NCBI GenBank assembly: GCA_016648135.1
Contig: JADDOH010000177.1
Coordinates: 124,001 to 188,000 of the forward strand
Reading direction: 5' to 3'
Length of the DNA: 64,000 nucleotides
Origin: Agrypnia vestita
Lineage: Eukaryota; Arthropoda; Insecta; Trichoptera; Phryganeidae
The notes under the pieces were generated by a model that was not told where the DNA came from, did not search any database, and worked only from the letters and a program-made list of their open reading frames with translations. Position numbers and translations under genes: made by a program. How positions within the stretch are numbered: the first letter of the stretch is position 1; each line of letters begins with the position of its first letter. Shown in pieces: positions 35,098 through 47,497 of this stretch.

Positions 35098-35280
35098 TTA
35101 TCTCCACCCGTTAGAAGCCTCAACAACCGTCGAGCTTGCATGCGAAGGTGTATGAAAGGGGATGAGGTGAGAGTTGTATGTCAGGACAGAAGAGTATGGC
35201 GCTCTACCCTCTCTGCCTACCCCCATGGGAAAAATGCGTGATGGCAAGTAGTTAGTTATCTCCTCCTTTATTATACTCAT
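35098..35280 (-). repeat. Possible lepidopteran dispersed repeat
   Basis: On the minus strand it contains cccatgggggtaggcagaga followed by a pyrimidine-rich run. GGGTAGGCAGAG is, to my knowledge, a recurrent word in repeats of moths and butterflies. No boundary is visible and no second copy is in this window. Confidence 0.3.
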
Positions 35281-35472
35281 CCAAATATGCTAATAATAGT
35301 TGTTGTTTACGCATTAGATTGATGTAAAATCATCGGCCGTCCTTTGCGATGTTTTTATTTAATTATGCATGTCGTGCTATAATTCTTTGATAGAGTGGAA
35401 AAATTAAAATGAGCTTCGAAAATTATACACATATATATGCCACATTATGCTATTCAATTTAGAGAAAGTATC

Positions 35473-36247
35473 AGGCCCCGGGTACGATACGAGCGGCGAG
35501 TGGTAAGCGGCGAGCGGCAGAGCGGCAGACATAGACAAGGGTGTCGCTCTTGTCTATGAAGCGGTGTCGCTCACGATTTGTTTGTTTGAGCGTGATACAG
35601 ATGTGGTAGTAGCAGGTTACGATAAGCAAGAGCGGCAGGGCGGCACCGCTTGCCGTTCACACTTCGCCGCTCGCCGCTGTTCCCGGACATTAAATTTCGC
35701 TCACCGCTCAAGCGTCTGTTTTCTTTCTGTCAATTTTTCTATGGGAAACTGTTTGCAGAGATATTATATAGTTTATATTGAAGCTCTCCTACAAAACAAT
35801 ATCAGATAAGAGAAAGTTAATGGATCTCGAGTGTAAGATTTTAATATTTCAAGTGCAAAGTTTGACATTGAATGACAGACATAATGATTTTAAAAATTGT
35901 GTGATTAAGAAGAAACGCGGGAAGAAGTTTTGTATAGACATCCTTGTATATTAAAAAATCAAGTTTCGTTAAATTATTAAACAAATGGTGGTACTCTCCG
36001 AAAACCCTTCTACTCCTATTTAACGGCTGAACGCCATATTTCCTCTTAACATTCAATAAATGAAATTTCCATAAATATCTGACGTTTTCCTTTCAAATGA
36101 GTATGACTGCGCGGCGACTGGCAGAAGTTGCCGCTCAGCCGCTCTGTAGCGTAGCCGGCGCGTCTCACCGCTTGCCGTTCTGCCGCATTGATGCCAATTG
36201 ACGCTCTGACGCTCTGTCGCTCGCCGCTCGTATCGTACCCGGGGCCT
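35473..36247. mobile_element. GC-rich terminal-inverted-repeat element (775 bp, non-coding)
   Basis: It starts aggccccgggtacgatacga (35473) and ends with the exact reverse complement, tcgtatcgtacccggggcct (to 36247). The perfect repeat is at least 28 bp and continues into subterminal arrays of gcggcgag, gagcggcag and cgctcgccgctc words, about 230 bp on the left and 140 bp on the right. The middle is ordinary AT-rich DNA. Such subterminal motif arrays are usual for hAT or CACTA-type non-autonomous elements. No transposase and no clear target duplication were found. Confidence 0.7.
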
Positions 36248-37780
36248 AAATCTCCATATTTTCGGCCGAGGAACGATTAGCGAAAGGACATGTCAAGGGT
36301 GGTATGTTCGCTTCAAACTGGTGACACCAGCATAGACGATAAGTCAGGAAAGGGTCGACCTTTGGATTTTGATGACTAAAATCAGCAAATGGGAAACAGT
36401 AATTGACGTTGATGGTGACTATGCTAACGAATAATAATTTTATATAATTTGTTTTGTGTTTATTTTTATTTTTGGTTATGTTACATAAATGTCACATACA
36501 TAAAGATAAAAAAAACGTTTTTAAAGAACGACGAAGAAAGGGGTGACGCGAATATAAAATGCCGAAAATATTTCGAATAGTTGCGAAAACCGAACACACT
36601 TATTTATTTGTTTACGCCCATTACAGGTTTTTAAATAAAAATGTTATAATAGAGAAAGAAGTATATAACACAGTATCAGGTATACGCCTTAAAATATGAG
36701 TTTAAAAATTAAAAATATAAATTAAAATATAAAGTACAGAGCACTAATATGTATAAAAAATATATTACACATTATTAAATGTATATATTAATAGTTGAAG
36801 TTAGTAATGAAGTAGCATTGTTTCTTTAAGAGTGAACTTTATTTTCACTGGATGGTCATTGAAAACGTCAACCATATAACCAAATTCATTACCAGTCTTT
36901 AATATTCTGCTAGTCACAGAATTTGATTTATAATTAGTACTGGACACTGTAGTACTGATATGTAGTAGTTACGATAAAATTTTACTTTTATTTTGGTTTT
37001 ACAATCTGAAAATATATTTGTCAATATTTCTTAACTTTTTACATCTATCAGCCATCGTACCAGAACTCTTTTATATATCGTTAGCCTTGCCTCACCTGGC
37101 AAGTTAGACTTAAATAGAGACCTATATATTGCAGCCGAATTTTTTATCTAAGTATATTACTTTTTCTGTTACATTTATTATATTATATCATAAGTTACTA
37201 TCTTTTTATTACAATAAATCTCCTAGATGGCGCCAGGACTTTAGTCCATAATGAATAAAATCTATCGGTAAGTCGGCATAAATCAATTTGTCCCCAGTGT
37301 AAAAGTCTTGTGGAGTAAGGTAAACAAATAATTTATAGCAGAATAAGCTTAAATATGATGTAGTATCTATTTGTATAACAAATACTATAAGAATATTAGT
37401 TACGTGTGTTCGATGAAGATGGTATTGAAGTGAGCATCGAGCATCCCTTGTGGGTATTAACATTTTCCCCTCTTGCAATATTGAAGGAAATATATCCAAT
37501 AAAGGTTGCTCATTTCTCTACCGCCTCAAAGATAAATATTATAAATAGATGTGTGTTTTGTATCTGTATTTTGTTAATTTTCAAAAGAGACCTTCGTAAT
37601 ACGTATGATTCTATTATATTTACTTCAATAGAGATCAAGTCCTCAAATATCTCATTTGGAATGTTAATATAACAGTTTGATCGAATGGCTGAAAGGTTGT
37701 TTAACAAAGCTTTTCAAATTCTACGTATTCGAATTTCGAATGTCAAATACATTAACATATTGAAATTTTTATTTTAATAT
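36248..37780. other. AT-rich DNA, nothing recognised
   Basis: The minus-strand open frame at 37209-37499 (96 codons) has normal-looking amino-acid composition but no motif I recognise, and is not called. Confidence 0.35.
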
Positions 37781-37842
37781 TCTTGAATTCTTGAACGTTG
37801 TACTACTGGAATCTTGAATTCTTGAACATTATACTACTGGAA
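37781..37842. repeat. Tandem duplication, 31 bp x 2
   Basis: The unit beginning tcttgaattcttgaac is repeated at 37781 and 37812 with three differences. The region then runs to an AATAAA (37954-37959) and TTTGAA-rich tract near 37960-38000 that looks like a retroelement or transcript 3' end. Confidence 0.7.
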
Positions 37843-38103
37843 GAGCACTGTCTGCTATAATACAGTAAATTACTAGTGTAGCAGGCAGGGCGTCAAATCA
37901 ATTTAGTGTTTAATTTTGTAAACACTGTAAACATTTGTAACATTGAACATTGAATAAACATTTGAATTTGAAAAAAAAAATTTGAATTTGAATTGAATAA
38001 CATTTAAATAATTAAATAATTCACACAGTTAGCACGTTGTGCTTAATACGAATATTTATAGCGTAGACCACACACACCATATTTCCAAAAAAATATTTGT
38101 ACA

Positions 38104-38275
38104 ATTTTTAAGATAAATTGTAGAAGTCTCACAGAGACGAATCTATTTAAATGCAAAACGTGTATGAAAGTTTTATAGTGTAGCCCAAGGCTTATAATCT
38201 GTATGGAATGGCTTAAATGATCACTTGACATAATGTAACGTTCACCAATTTCAATTTTACAAATTGAATATAATA
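38104..38275 (+). repeat. Diverged relative of the 8-kb palindrome unit
   Basis: It contains agaagtctcacagagacgaa, then aaatgatcacttgacataat and gtaacgttcaccaattt, in the same order and spacing as units at 8096-8400, 42143-42537 and 62088-62300. It is older than the 8-kb copies. Confidence 0.6.
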
Positions 38276-39904
38276 ATTTTCAGGAGTATTCTAGTGTACA
38301 TGTTAAGTAATTCGGAAGAATATCTTATATATACAATATAAAGAATATTGCTTAGTATTCCACTTTAAAAACATAGAAATATCATTATTAGCTACGAAAT
38401 CTATACCACTGTATCTTCGCCAGGATGGACGCATACTAACTATTAATTACTTATTTTACTAAACAAATTAAATTTTTGAGCGGTGAGTGGCTATAGTTGC
38501 GGTGGGGGTAATTGACAAGTGGACACCGAAATGGAAATAATCCATTATTGGATATATTCCACGTTTATTTATTTGTTTACCACCAAGTCTACAACGTGTT
38601 GTCACCCCTTGAACATCATATCGTGGCGAGTTAAAATAGTGTAGTTAAAATATTGTTATAAATAGAACTGCACATAATAAAGTTTGTGTATATAAATATA
38701 TATTAATAATATATATTTATATACACAAATTTATACTAGTATTTTTGTATAAATAAATATATATTAATAATTTTAAATTATTAATTTCATAAAGCTAGCT
38801 ATTTTGCATAGATAACGATTTTTTAACGTCTACCATATCGTTAAGATATCACTGTATTTTTGCCAGGTCGAACGTAAAATAACTATTACATAACATTATC
38901 GTAGCCTCATTTAAGGCGGGGATATAGAATGGACTTCAAAAATAATAATGAAAATATATTGGAAATATTTTAAATGATGGATTACTCGTTGAATTTAATT
39001 GTTGTGAAGGGTCTTTTTTATTTCCAACATTTCTAATTATCTATCTTAAGGCCTCTCTTATTTATACGTAGAAATTCAATGCTACTTTTTCTTTAGAATA
39101 TGTGGTCTGTCTCTAAAAGTAGGTTTGAGAATACTGAGAAATTAATATAATTATTATCGAGGCGTCTTCGGTTTTCCTTTATTCTAATATTGAATTATAA
39201 ACCAATAGAATGGAGGCGCCTTGTCGATGCAATGGGTCCTCGATCCGAATAGGATAGGATGAAGAATACGAGATGAGATGAGATGAGAAATTAAATTCCG
39301 CGTTAGTCATAATTTTTACATTAATATTTTCACGTTTGCCTTGCTAACACTCACCATAAGATCACATGTTACTTAATATGCACGTCACAATATTAATACA
39401 ATTGACGAATGTCGCTTATTCCTCTACCAGCGCCTGTCATAAAGATTAATTACGCAGCATTTAAGTTTGTCAAAATGAACATTTCACGGACTGATTAGTG
39501 CTAAGTCTACAGCGGAATTAGTACCAATTAATACGTTTATTTCGGGAACAGCTTCTAGAATATCGTGACAAGGAGCTGATTAATGCTCGCCTATTTGTTA
39601 TTAAAATATCTGCCTGCCTTGGCAATTTTTTGTCTCTGTACGAAGTTTCCAAGAATTATAAATTACCTACTCTGACAAAATTCTTTATAAATTACTCTGA
39701 GAAAATTCATTATGCGCAAAATTTAAAAAACCGGTTTTGTCTGACTCGTCAATGGTGAACAAATAACATATTCGTGATGACTAAAAAAGCGAGACGTGGT
39801 TGAAAAATTTAATCAAAATTTAATTTTATTAGTTTTTTTTTTTAATTCTTAACGCTACAATAGGCTACGAGTTCCAATTACTTTTGCGAGGTAGTACATC
39901 ACAA
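38276..39904. other. AT-rich DNA with a palindrome and microsatellites
   Basis: A hairpin lies at 38680-38732 (aagtttgtgtatataaatat and complement) and GATGA repeats at about 39268-39287. No gene was recognised. Confidence 0.4.
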
Positions 39905-40015
39905 AAATGCCCAGGCTTGATTTAATCACGATTGTGATCCCACTGGGGATTGAACAGGAAATCCCCGGTATGAGAAGCCAATGTCTTTCCCATGGGGCTA
40001 CGGCCTGTTTTGGAT
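39905..40015 (-). repeat. tRNA-derived SINE fragment
   Basis: On the minus strand gccgtagccccatgggaaag is an A-box head and cctgttcaatccccagtggg contains a B box, with the expected separation. No matching body is shared with the other SINE copies here. Confidence 0.5.
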
Positions 40016-40239
40016 ATATGATTTTTTTTTTTCAAAATACGAGATACACTATGAAATATAGACTTGAATTTGGACGCTTTCTCATCGAAAACCGGGATAT
40101 ATTCCCGGTACCAAAACAATATTTAGATGTGCAAGTAAATTATTAATCATTTGCATTGCAATTGGATTGAAATATTATATAAAATACGTAACAAATTATA
40201 TCAAAAATGTAAATCATTTAACTGAATTACATATCAAAA

Positions 40240-40745
40240 TACAGGGTGTACCATAGCTAGCAACATAAACTTAGTCGGTAGATTCCTGACTATGTTATGA
40301 GTCTACAATGTTGAAGAAACCATCAAATATCAATAGTTATGGAGATATGCAATATCAAAATTTGCATTTTTTTTCAATATTACTGACTTATTTTTTGCAA
40401 AAAGTTGACATATAGTTACAGTAACTTATATCGATTATGAAAAATTCATTTGCTTCAATACAACTAAAATAAATTGTTAAAAACCTTGTAAAAAATAACT
40501 TTTTAAATTTTTGCAAGGTTTTTATAATTTTATTCGACTTGTATTAAAGCGAATGAATTTTTCATAATCGACATAAGTTAAAGTAATGATAGTTCAACTT
40601 TTTGCAAAAAATAAGTAAGAAATATTGAAAAAAAAATGCAAACTTTGATTGATATTAGGCCATGGTTGCTTGAACATTTTAGACTTATAACATAGTCAGG
40701 AATCTACCTGCCAAGTTTCTGCTGCTAGCTCTGGTACACCCTGTA
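40240..40745. mobile_element. Fold-back MITE (506 bp), ACAGGGTGTACC ends
   Basis: The ends tacagggtgtaccatagcta (40240) and tagctctggtacaccctgta (40745) are inverted repeats. The arms extend about 240 bp, pairing through tagattcctgactatgttat, cttttgcaaaaaat-type and cgaatgaatttttcataat segments. TA at both ends suggests a Tc1/mariner-type TA duplication. It is non-coding. Relatives lie at 23778-24263 and 21236-21370. Confidence 0.75.
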
Positions 40746-42142
40746 TCTTTGTGCGACGTTTTGACGCCATATTATGTTAAGAGAATAGCTAAGATAGTAC
40801 AGTACTGGCCTTGCATCTGGGAGGTCTACAAAATCTATTTGATTTCAAAAATATTTTGAAAGCGCCTGGTATTGAATGAGGTGGAAATAAAACACAAGGT
40901 CAAAGTAAGACAATATAAAAATAAAACGAAATTGTCTACCGCAGTCTTAGCGACAAATTTTACTGGGATGAATATATTTACCGCTGAATGAATACTTAGA
41001 ATGTCTTAGAAATAAAGTATATTAATAGTTTAATAAGTTATTCTTGGTTGCTCCTCTAATATCAGATCAATTTTTAAATATGTATTACCATAAGTATGTA
41101 TACCCTATTTTATTTTGTTATTATTGATGGATGGTTTTTAATTATGCACGTTAGATTTTTTGAAGAAAACCCTATAATAATTCAATGTTTCCAAAAGATT
41201 CATTGTTTCAACTGTCCATCTGTAAATATATAGTCAGCAATATATATGTCATATATGTGTCAGTTATTCTGCATGTTCACGCGAACTTGATATAATTTTA
41301 TTGAAAGTATCATATTTTTCAAGCCAGTTAATGATGAAAGCTCTTCAATAACAGATTTTAAGTCGCGAGAGAAAACAACTTTATTGGAGATCACCAAGAA
41401 GAAAACAATCTTTACCGCCGTCTTCACTCATTTGAATTTGATTTCTACATCAAATCATTTCAAACATTTGAATATTTTATTCCTTTCTGGAGTTATAAAT
41501 TATTTCACTTATACTTAAATCGCGAAAAACACACATCACAACGCCTCGAAAGGAATAGACAGTCAAGAAATAAAGATGAAAAATCGATGTTTTGGGGTTC
41601 TTTATCACCCCAGTGACCAATCCAGGGTCAAGTGTCCGACGATCGGCCAGTTACCAGTGTTTTCTCAGAAATTTAATTCAATTAATTAATCGGCTGTGCG
41701 ATATATTCTTGAATAATCACGAATCATTATTTTGACGTAAGCGATACATCTTCTTCAATTGCGTTACAGATAAATCGCGTAGTTTATTGCCAATAAATGC
41801 AACATTTCACAATAACTTTTCAATCTAATTGAGGCGATTGATGGTGTTTGCCGGTCGGTCATCCATTCTCGCCAAACACAAAGGTACACACAGCGCAGAT
41901 AAATTTCAAACGAAATGATGATTAATGATCCTGAAAGTGTCCGATGTTCAATATGGTACGTGACGCAAAAATGGCATAGGTGTGAATAACGACACAGTCA
42001 TTTTAAGTTCTGATTGGGAATTTATATTAAAACAAAACGCAGGGCCGGCTCGCCTTGCCACCGTGTATAGATAGATGCCCTTCGATTTGATTTCGCTGCT
42101 ATTTACGCAATCGAACAGGTAAATTGAAAATGAATTATGACT
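40746..42142. other. No gene recognised; 41580-42120 is a possible conserved non-coding stretch
   Basis: The first part is AT-rich. From about 41580 the sequence is balanced in composition, without repeat signatures and without open frames, and contains homeodomain-like aattaattaatcgg. That profile is typical of regulatory DNA but is only suggestive. Confidence 0.3.
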
Positions 42143-42537
42143 TAATGTATATTATAGATGTCTCATAGAGACAAAACTGTAGTTTTTATGGGAAAGTAGG
42201 TATAAAAGTAGGTAGGACTTATGACCTGTCGTATGGTTGGCTTAAGTGATTACTTTACACAATGTAACATTCGCCATTTCCACCCATGTTACTAATTTTT
42301 GGAAGTCGTATATATTTTAATCACATGCCACACTTCATATATGCATTGTAACAACCTTTCCATGCGGCCTGTACAAAGCCATTTTCATTCCTCTAAATCC
42401 CCACAGATGTCGTTAATGTCACTAATGAGAAAATCTACAATTGATATTACGGAATTTTTGAGAGCAATATACTTTTTCTGTGTAATGAAATTCATCCGAA
42501 TTACTAACATTGCACTAGGATACGCCAGAAAATATTA
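42143..42537 (+). repeat. Copy of the 8-kb palindrome family, nearly full length
   Basis: It matches unit 1 at 8096-8517 throughout: tgtatattatagatgtctca, gggaaagtaggtata, ttggcttaagtgat, gtaacattcgccatttccac, cctttccatgcggcctgtac, gatgtcgttaatg and ggatacgccag. Small indels separate the two. It shows that the repeat normally exists as a single, non-palindromic unit of about 400 bp. Confidence 0.75.
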
Positions 42538-43737
42538 AATTAATTAAAAAAAAAAGAAATAAATGATGACTCTTAAAATAAATAAATTTTATTATTATTT
42601 TTGTGCGACAGCTTTGACGGCCGGCAAAGATAAATATTATCGTTAGAATTCATAATTAATGTATACTAGATATTTTCTACCAGCGTCATAATTTCATCAA
42701 ATAGTTGTCGTAGGGTGTCCAATACAGTTATGGCGTTCAGCGTTGTACCTCATGATGACAAAGTAGATTCCCACTCTATCCGTAGATAATCTGAGTATGC
42801 AACACCTCCTGTTATAAAAATAATACTAGGCCTTACTGGCGGCTACAATAGTACCTACTGAAAGCGTGCTAAATGTCAAGAGTTTCAGGCTCATATTTAA
42901 TGTACCGTTCCGGCAGCGACGCAACATCAAACTATCACTTTACCAGAAACCACCAGAGGACCATCGCCGTTGTATGGTTTGTAATATTCTGCAGTGTTAC
43001 AAAAGATATATCGTATTTTCTTGTGTAAATAAACTACGAAATAACTTAACACATTAACAAATAAACATAAGTCGATTTGAAATAAATTAAGCTTGAACGA
43101 ATGGCATAAGAGAATACAAGAAACTAATATTGTTCTTGCGTACCTTGGAAAGGTATTTCATAAATTCATTTTTGATGTAGGTACAGGTTAAACATAAAGT
43201 CTAGGCATACTGCTTCAGAAGGCAAACCACCTCAAAGGATCGCAATAAACACACCTGGATCAAAAAACGTTCCCGGTTTGTATCCTGGTGGAAACAAAAT
43301 ATTTTATCGATAGTTTTTCCTATACTTAAATCGTTCTATTTGTGTCATCTAATTTGATTGGAATATATATTTTTTTCTGAAAGAAATTTTCACTGTTTCT
43401 TCCATTATAAATATCTTCGTTAATCCTAGCAAATTGGTGATAGTATGTTACTTCCATTAGAAATTTCTCATCTGCGTGTTAGTTTGATATTAATCCCCTT
43501 GGCCTCTTCTTATTATATTTATGAAAGACATTTTTTTAAGTCAATTCAACGATCGATCATTTGAATCAACACGACTAAACGTGCGCTTGACGGAGATTAA
43601 TGCATAACTGCATCGTCTACACGTCAATATCGCAAAATGCGTCAATATGTGCATCACTAATGATGCACATATTGACTACATTAAAAATGTCATTTCTAAA
43701 ATTAAAAATGAGTTTAATATAAAATACACATAATACA
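42538..43737. other. No gene recognised
   Basis: The open frame at 42866-43057 and a possible decayed SINE at about 43170-43310 (cggtttgtatcctgg) were not strong enough to call. Confidence 0.3.
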
Positions 43738-44070
43738 GTGCCAGTAGAAATAGTTCAGAGAGTAATTATCAAAGTGATTTTGAGGAAACCCTCAATATTC
43801 CCAACAAGGGAACTTTTCAACATTTTTAACGTCCCAAATATTAATCAAGTCTATAAAAAATTTTCGATACTTCAAATTCACAAAATGTATATCAATAATA
43901 GTACATTTGGATGTTTTAGTAATAAACCGAGATCAGCTGGAAATATTTTGATACCTAAATGTAATACTAGCACAGCCCAACACCATTTCTCCTATCAAGG
44001 AGTATCATTCTTTAATGCCCTTCCCAATGAAATGAAGACGGAAAAAATTATAGAAAATAAAGTAAATTGA
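43738..44070 (+). pseudogene. LINE reverse-transcriptase C-terminal remnant (CR1/Jockey-like)
   Basis: This is a 110-codon open frame. An early segment VEIVQRVIIKVILRKPSIFP is typical of the region after the RT fingers and thumb, where Q-x-x-I-I-K-x-I-L-x-K/R is followed by P-[ST]. LFNIFNVPNINQVY follows, then LIPKCNTSTAQHHFSYQG and FFNALPNEMK at the end. The order and spacing match LINE ORF2 C-termini such as the minus-strand copy at 1743-2072. The endonuclease and the YxDD RT block are missing, so it is 5'-truncated near 43738. The 3' UTR probably runs to the (TA)n tract at 44371. Confidence 0.65.
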
Positions 44071-44366
44071 AAAATCTTCTACAAATAACCAAAACAATAC
44101 GCAATAAAAAAAATCTTACCAAAAACAATACATCATTTTAAATGTTATTACAATACCTTCTGAATTATTAATTTTTATAACTTATTTTTAACGTTTCCTT
44201 GTGTATATCTTATTTACTTAATCTAATGTCTTACATTTTTGTATTCTTGTATTGTTTATATCTAACTTGCTTAATTTTATGTTTTAATTTTTATAACTTA
44301 ATCTAATGTTTCCTTGTCCATATCTTAATTATTTAATCTAATGTCTTACACTAACGATTACCTTAA

Positions 44367-44370
<4 letters not shown>

Positions 44371-44401
<31 letters not shown>

Positions 44402-44422
44402 GATATATATATATATTATATC

Positions 44423-44454
<32 letters not shown>

Positions 44455-44480
44455 ATATATATCCTATATATATATATATG
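44371..44480. repeat. (TA)n microsatellite
   Basis: A long, slightly imperfect TA tract that starts where the LINE 3' UTR fades. It may have grown from that element's tail. Confidence 0.85.
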
Positions 44481-45635
44481 ACAATGCCCCCACTTTTAAA
44501 CACGAGAATAAATTCTCATTTAAAAGTGAGTAAGCGTGTAATATAAATATGTATTAATTATATTATATTGAATACACTCTTAAATTTGTACTTTAACCAA
44601 ATAAATTTAATAAAAAAAATAAAATAATAATGTTCTATGTCCAGACATTACGCCCACCGTGCAGTATAAATTAACTTCAAGTTTTGATTTTTAGGGGGGC
44701 TAATTGAATTCTCTAGGAGCTTTGATCATCATGGATGCTGTATATCTGTTGGAGGCATTTTATGATTATATTTACCTATTAATTTTATTTTTTAATCCTC
44801 TGCGGAATATAATGACTATCAAACCCTTATTAATTATCCTTGAAGTTAAAAATAAAACCAAACTCTGTAAAGTAAAAATGAAATGAATATCTTTGTGCGA
44901 GATTATGAAATAGTTATCATACGTATCGTGTTCTATCAAGGATTGCTTATTGATAGACAATTCCCATATCGCTGCTTATTTTAATCTTATGCGTATTTTG
45001 ACAATTGAAGAAAAAAAAGGTATAATTTTATCCCTCAAGAGGCTCCAGTACACGATTTTCGTATTTGCTCTCGATTTGCTAAATTTAAAGTAAACTTATT
45101 AAATCATTTTGCAAAACCCATAGCTAAACAAGCTTTTAATAAATTTTATTATGATAGATCCAATCACTCTTGAAGCATTTCATTAAAAAAATATGAACAA
45201 ATATATTGTTATAACATCAAAAAAATTATAACCCCGAAACACTGTTTTAGTTTTCATGCAATAGAGTTATCTTTGGTACACTAATCTCGTATATTTTCAA
45301 ATAAAGACCATATATTTTATTTACAAATTGATTGTATAAGGTTTGAAAAAGAAGTGGTGGTATTCAGACATTAATATTTTTCGACAAGTTGTTAAATATA
45401 TCGTTTTAAAAAATACAAAAATTAAACGTTCTTTTTCCTATATTGCAGTATCCATAAAAACATTAAAATATCGATTATTTTAATTAAATTTTACATGCGT
45501 ACTAAGAAAATTTTACTGTCATTAATATAAAAATATTCAAAAAATTATGCGTCATACTCAAGAATTCTAATTGATTAAATCGTATAGTTTGTTAAACGAT
45601 AATTTTTTGTTTACTTTTCATGCTTTACTAATTTC
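44481..45635. other. AT-rich DNA, nothing recognised
   Basis: It lies downstream of the Penelope-like fragment on the minus strand and could include its 3' untranslated region, but no terminal repeat could be placed. Confidence 0.3.
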
Positions 45636-45899
45636 TCATAATTCAAAATTATTCAATTTCAGACCAAGTCTTAAATCTTTATCAAAACCTTGATCATTTT
45701 CTAATAAATGGTTTGAAAATTCAGAAAAAACATAATTATTCAGACATCTCAAATGTTCTTTGACTCTTATATTAAAATTACGGCCGGTTTTTTCAATATA
45801 AAACGCTGTACAATCTTTGCACGAAAGTTTATAAACACCTGAATTGTTAAATAAAGTATCTTTATCTTTTGAATTTATGGGGAGTTTCCCTTTTATTAG
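45636..45899 (-). pseudogene. Penelope-like element GIY-YIG endonuclease fragment
   Basis: An uninterrupted minus-strand reading of 87 codons runs to TGA at 45636-45638. It contains GVYKLSCKDCTAFYIEKTGR followed by VKEHLRCL and SNHLLEN. This is the GIY-YIG nuclease domain attached to the C-terminus of Penelope-like reverse transcriptases: G-[IV]-Y-K-x-x-C-x-x-C-x-x-x-Y-[IV]-G-x-T-[GK]-R-x-x-x-x-R-x-x-E-H. The normally conserved Gly of the YIG triplet is Glu here (FYIEKTGR). The upstream reverse transcriptase is not recognisable, so the copy is truncated and presumably inactive. It has no ATG and was too AT-rich to stand out in an ORF scan. Confidence 0.7.
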
Positions 45900-47377
45900 T
45901 ATAAAATGCAGGTCTAAAAATATGTAGGTGTAATTAATAAATATATAGGTAAGTAGATTAAAACAAATAATAAAATTAATTTTTAAAAATATAGTAGGTA
46001 TTACCTATAAACATCAAATTATGCGGAAAAGCTTTTGTTTGCGGTAAATGAATATGTTACACTCATGATATTATTTTAATCTTTATTGATTTAATATATG
46101 TTAACCAAAATAATGAACATGCAGACATAAGTCTAACAAGGTCATGTTTTATTTAAAATATTGTTGGAAAATAATTGCGTGAAAATAATAAAAATATTTT
46201 TTTTTAAAAAAAAAATCCACATTCGGTGGGTAATCTAGTCAGGTTAAGTTTCTAGTCATAAATCGTTAGAATAATTGTATTTTTAATCAAAATACACTTG
46301 CGCTGCTGCAATTATTTAAACCGTAATGTTATATATGATACAGAGTGTTGAATTTTGATAATGTATACGTATACACATTAACTGGTATATGACTATGAGT
46401 TAATGTATGCATTATCGAAAGTAAATGTATACATTATTAAAATTTACACTTTGCAACACATATATAATAATAGATTTTCATATTATACAGTACAACGGTA
46501 TATTTTTTTCTTAATTATATTTTCGTTTTCTTAATTACTTATATATTTACAAGCTCATCTATCATTTGAATATGAAAAAAAGTAATTTGCGATTCGAAAA
46601 CTTTACAGAACATGAATTATTTATTGATTAATACAAGACGTATCAACTTGTATAACATTATTAAAAGGTATACTCGGGTTTGACCTACAAGGCAATTCTC
46701 TGATCAATGATGCTGTGCAGCTAAATCTTCACTAAGAAGTACATATATATGTTTTTTTATCGTAGGTACCTAACTCGCGGTTTGAGAACGCCTTATTTTT
46801 TTAATTTTATTTTGAGGTCAATGCTCCCATTCAAATAGAATGAGAGATTAATGAGCAAGTACTCTAGTCTGCCGACGATTTATTAAGTTTTTTTATAATC
46901 GACACTATACGGCGCGTATCGCATAGCACTAATAGGAATTCGATCAAAGATTTCTCATTGAAATACACTTATTTATTAATATTTTATAAAAAAACATAAT
47001 ACTTTTGATGTGCTACTCTTAGATAAATTGAAGCATATAATTGAAGTACCTACAAGTTTGAGTATTTTGTGAACATTTGAATATGATAATATATAATACT
47101 TTTTTCGCTTAATTAATAATTAATAACGAAAAATAATAAATGATAAAATATATAAATATAAAAATATCGCAGATCAATAAGTAGTTAAATATTTTTTTTA
47201 CATACAATTATTTTACATAAATATACATAGCAAATCAATAAATTTTTTAAATAAATAAATTAATATGTTTTTACAATAGAAAACAATTAATGATAAAAAT
47301 AAATAAAGAATTGTTTTAAAGATAAATAAATTATAAACAGTATTGAGTATAATATAAAGACTAGTTTAACAAGTTTA
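45900..47377. other. AT-rich DNA, nothing recognised
   Basis: No reverse transcriptase motif could be found upstream of the GIY-YIG fragment, and no other gene was seen. Confidence 0.35.
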
Positions 47378-47470
47378 CAGCGAGTGCACGGGTTCCAAAG
47401 TCAACATTGTGTAATTAATATAAATTAACTTTGTTTAAACCACTTATTTATTGAAAAAAAAAAAAAAAAA
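47378..47470 (-). repeat. Dispersed repeat related to 31585-31690, followed by a poly-A-like run
   Basis: On the minus strand ataagtggtttaaacaaagt, taatttatattaattacaca and gttgactttggaacccgtgc run together. The first part matches 31585-31640, and the last part matches 57650-57690 (gttgaccttggaactcatgc). The three sites therefore sample one longer repeat. The A-run at about 47455-47470 is on the plus strand. Confidence 0.4.
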
Positions 47471-47497
47471 ACATTGTGTGTCTATGACGAGCATGTA

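Noticed and set aside
37209..37499. 96-codon minus-strand ORF.
   Set aside because: No ATG-context, splice or domain evidence. It is not distinguishable from chance in this composition.
42866..43057. 63-codon ORF with a Cys pair (RRCMVCNI), considered as a piggyBac C-terminal zinc-finger tail.
   Set aside because: Only one Cys pair is present, no DDE region lies upstream, and the match is too short.
43170..43320. Possible decayed SINE with a cggtttgtatcctgg B-box-like word.
   Set aside because: The A-box half is not convincing and no body is shared with the other SINEs.
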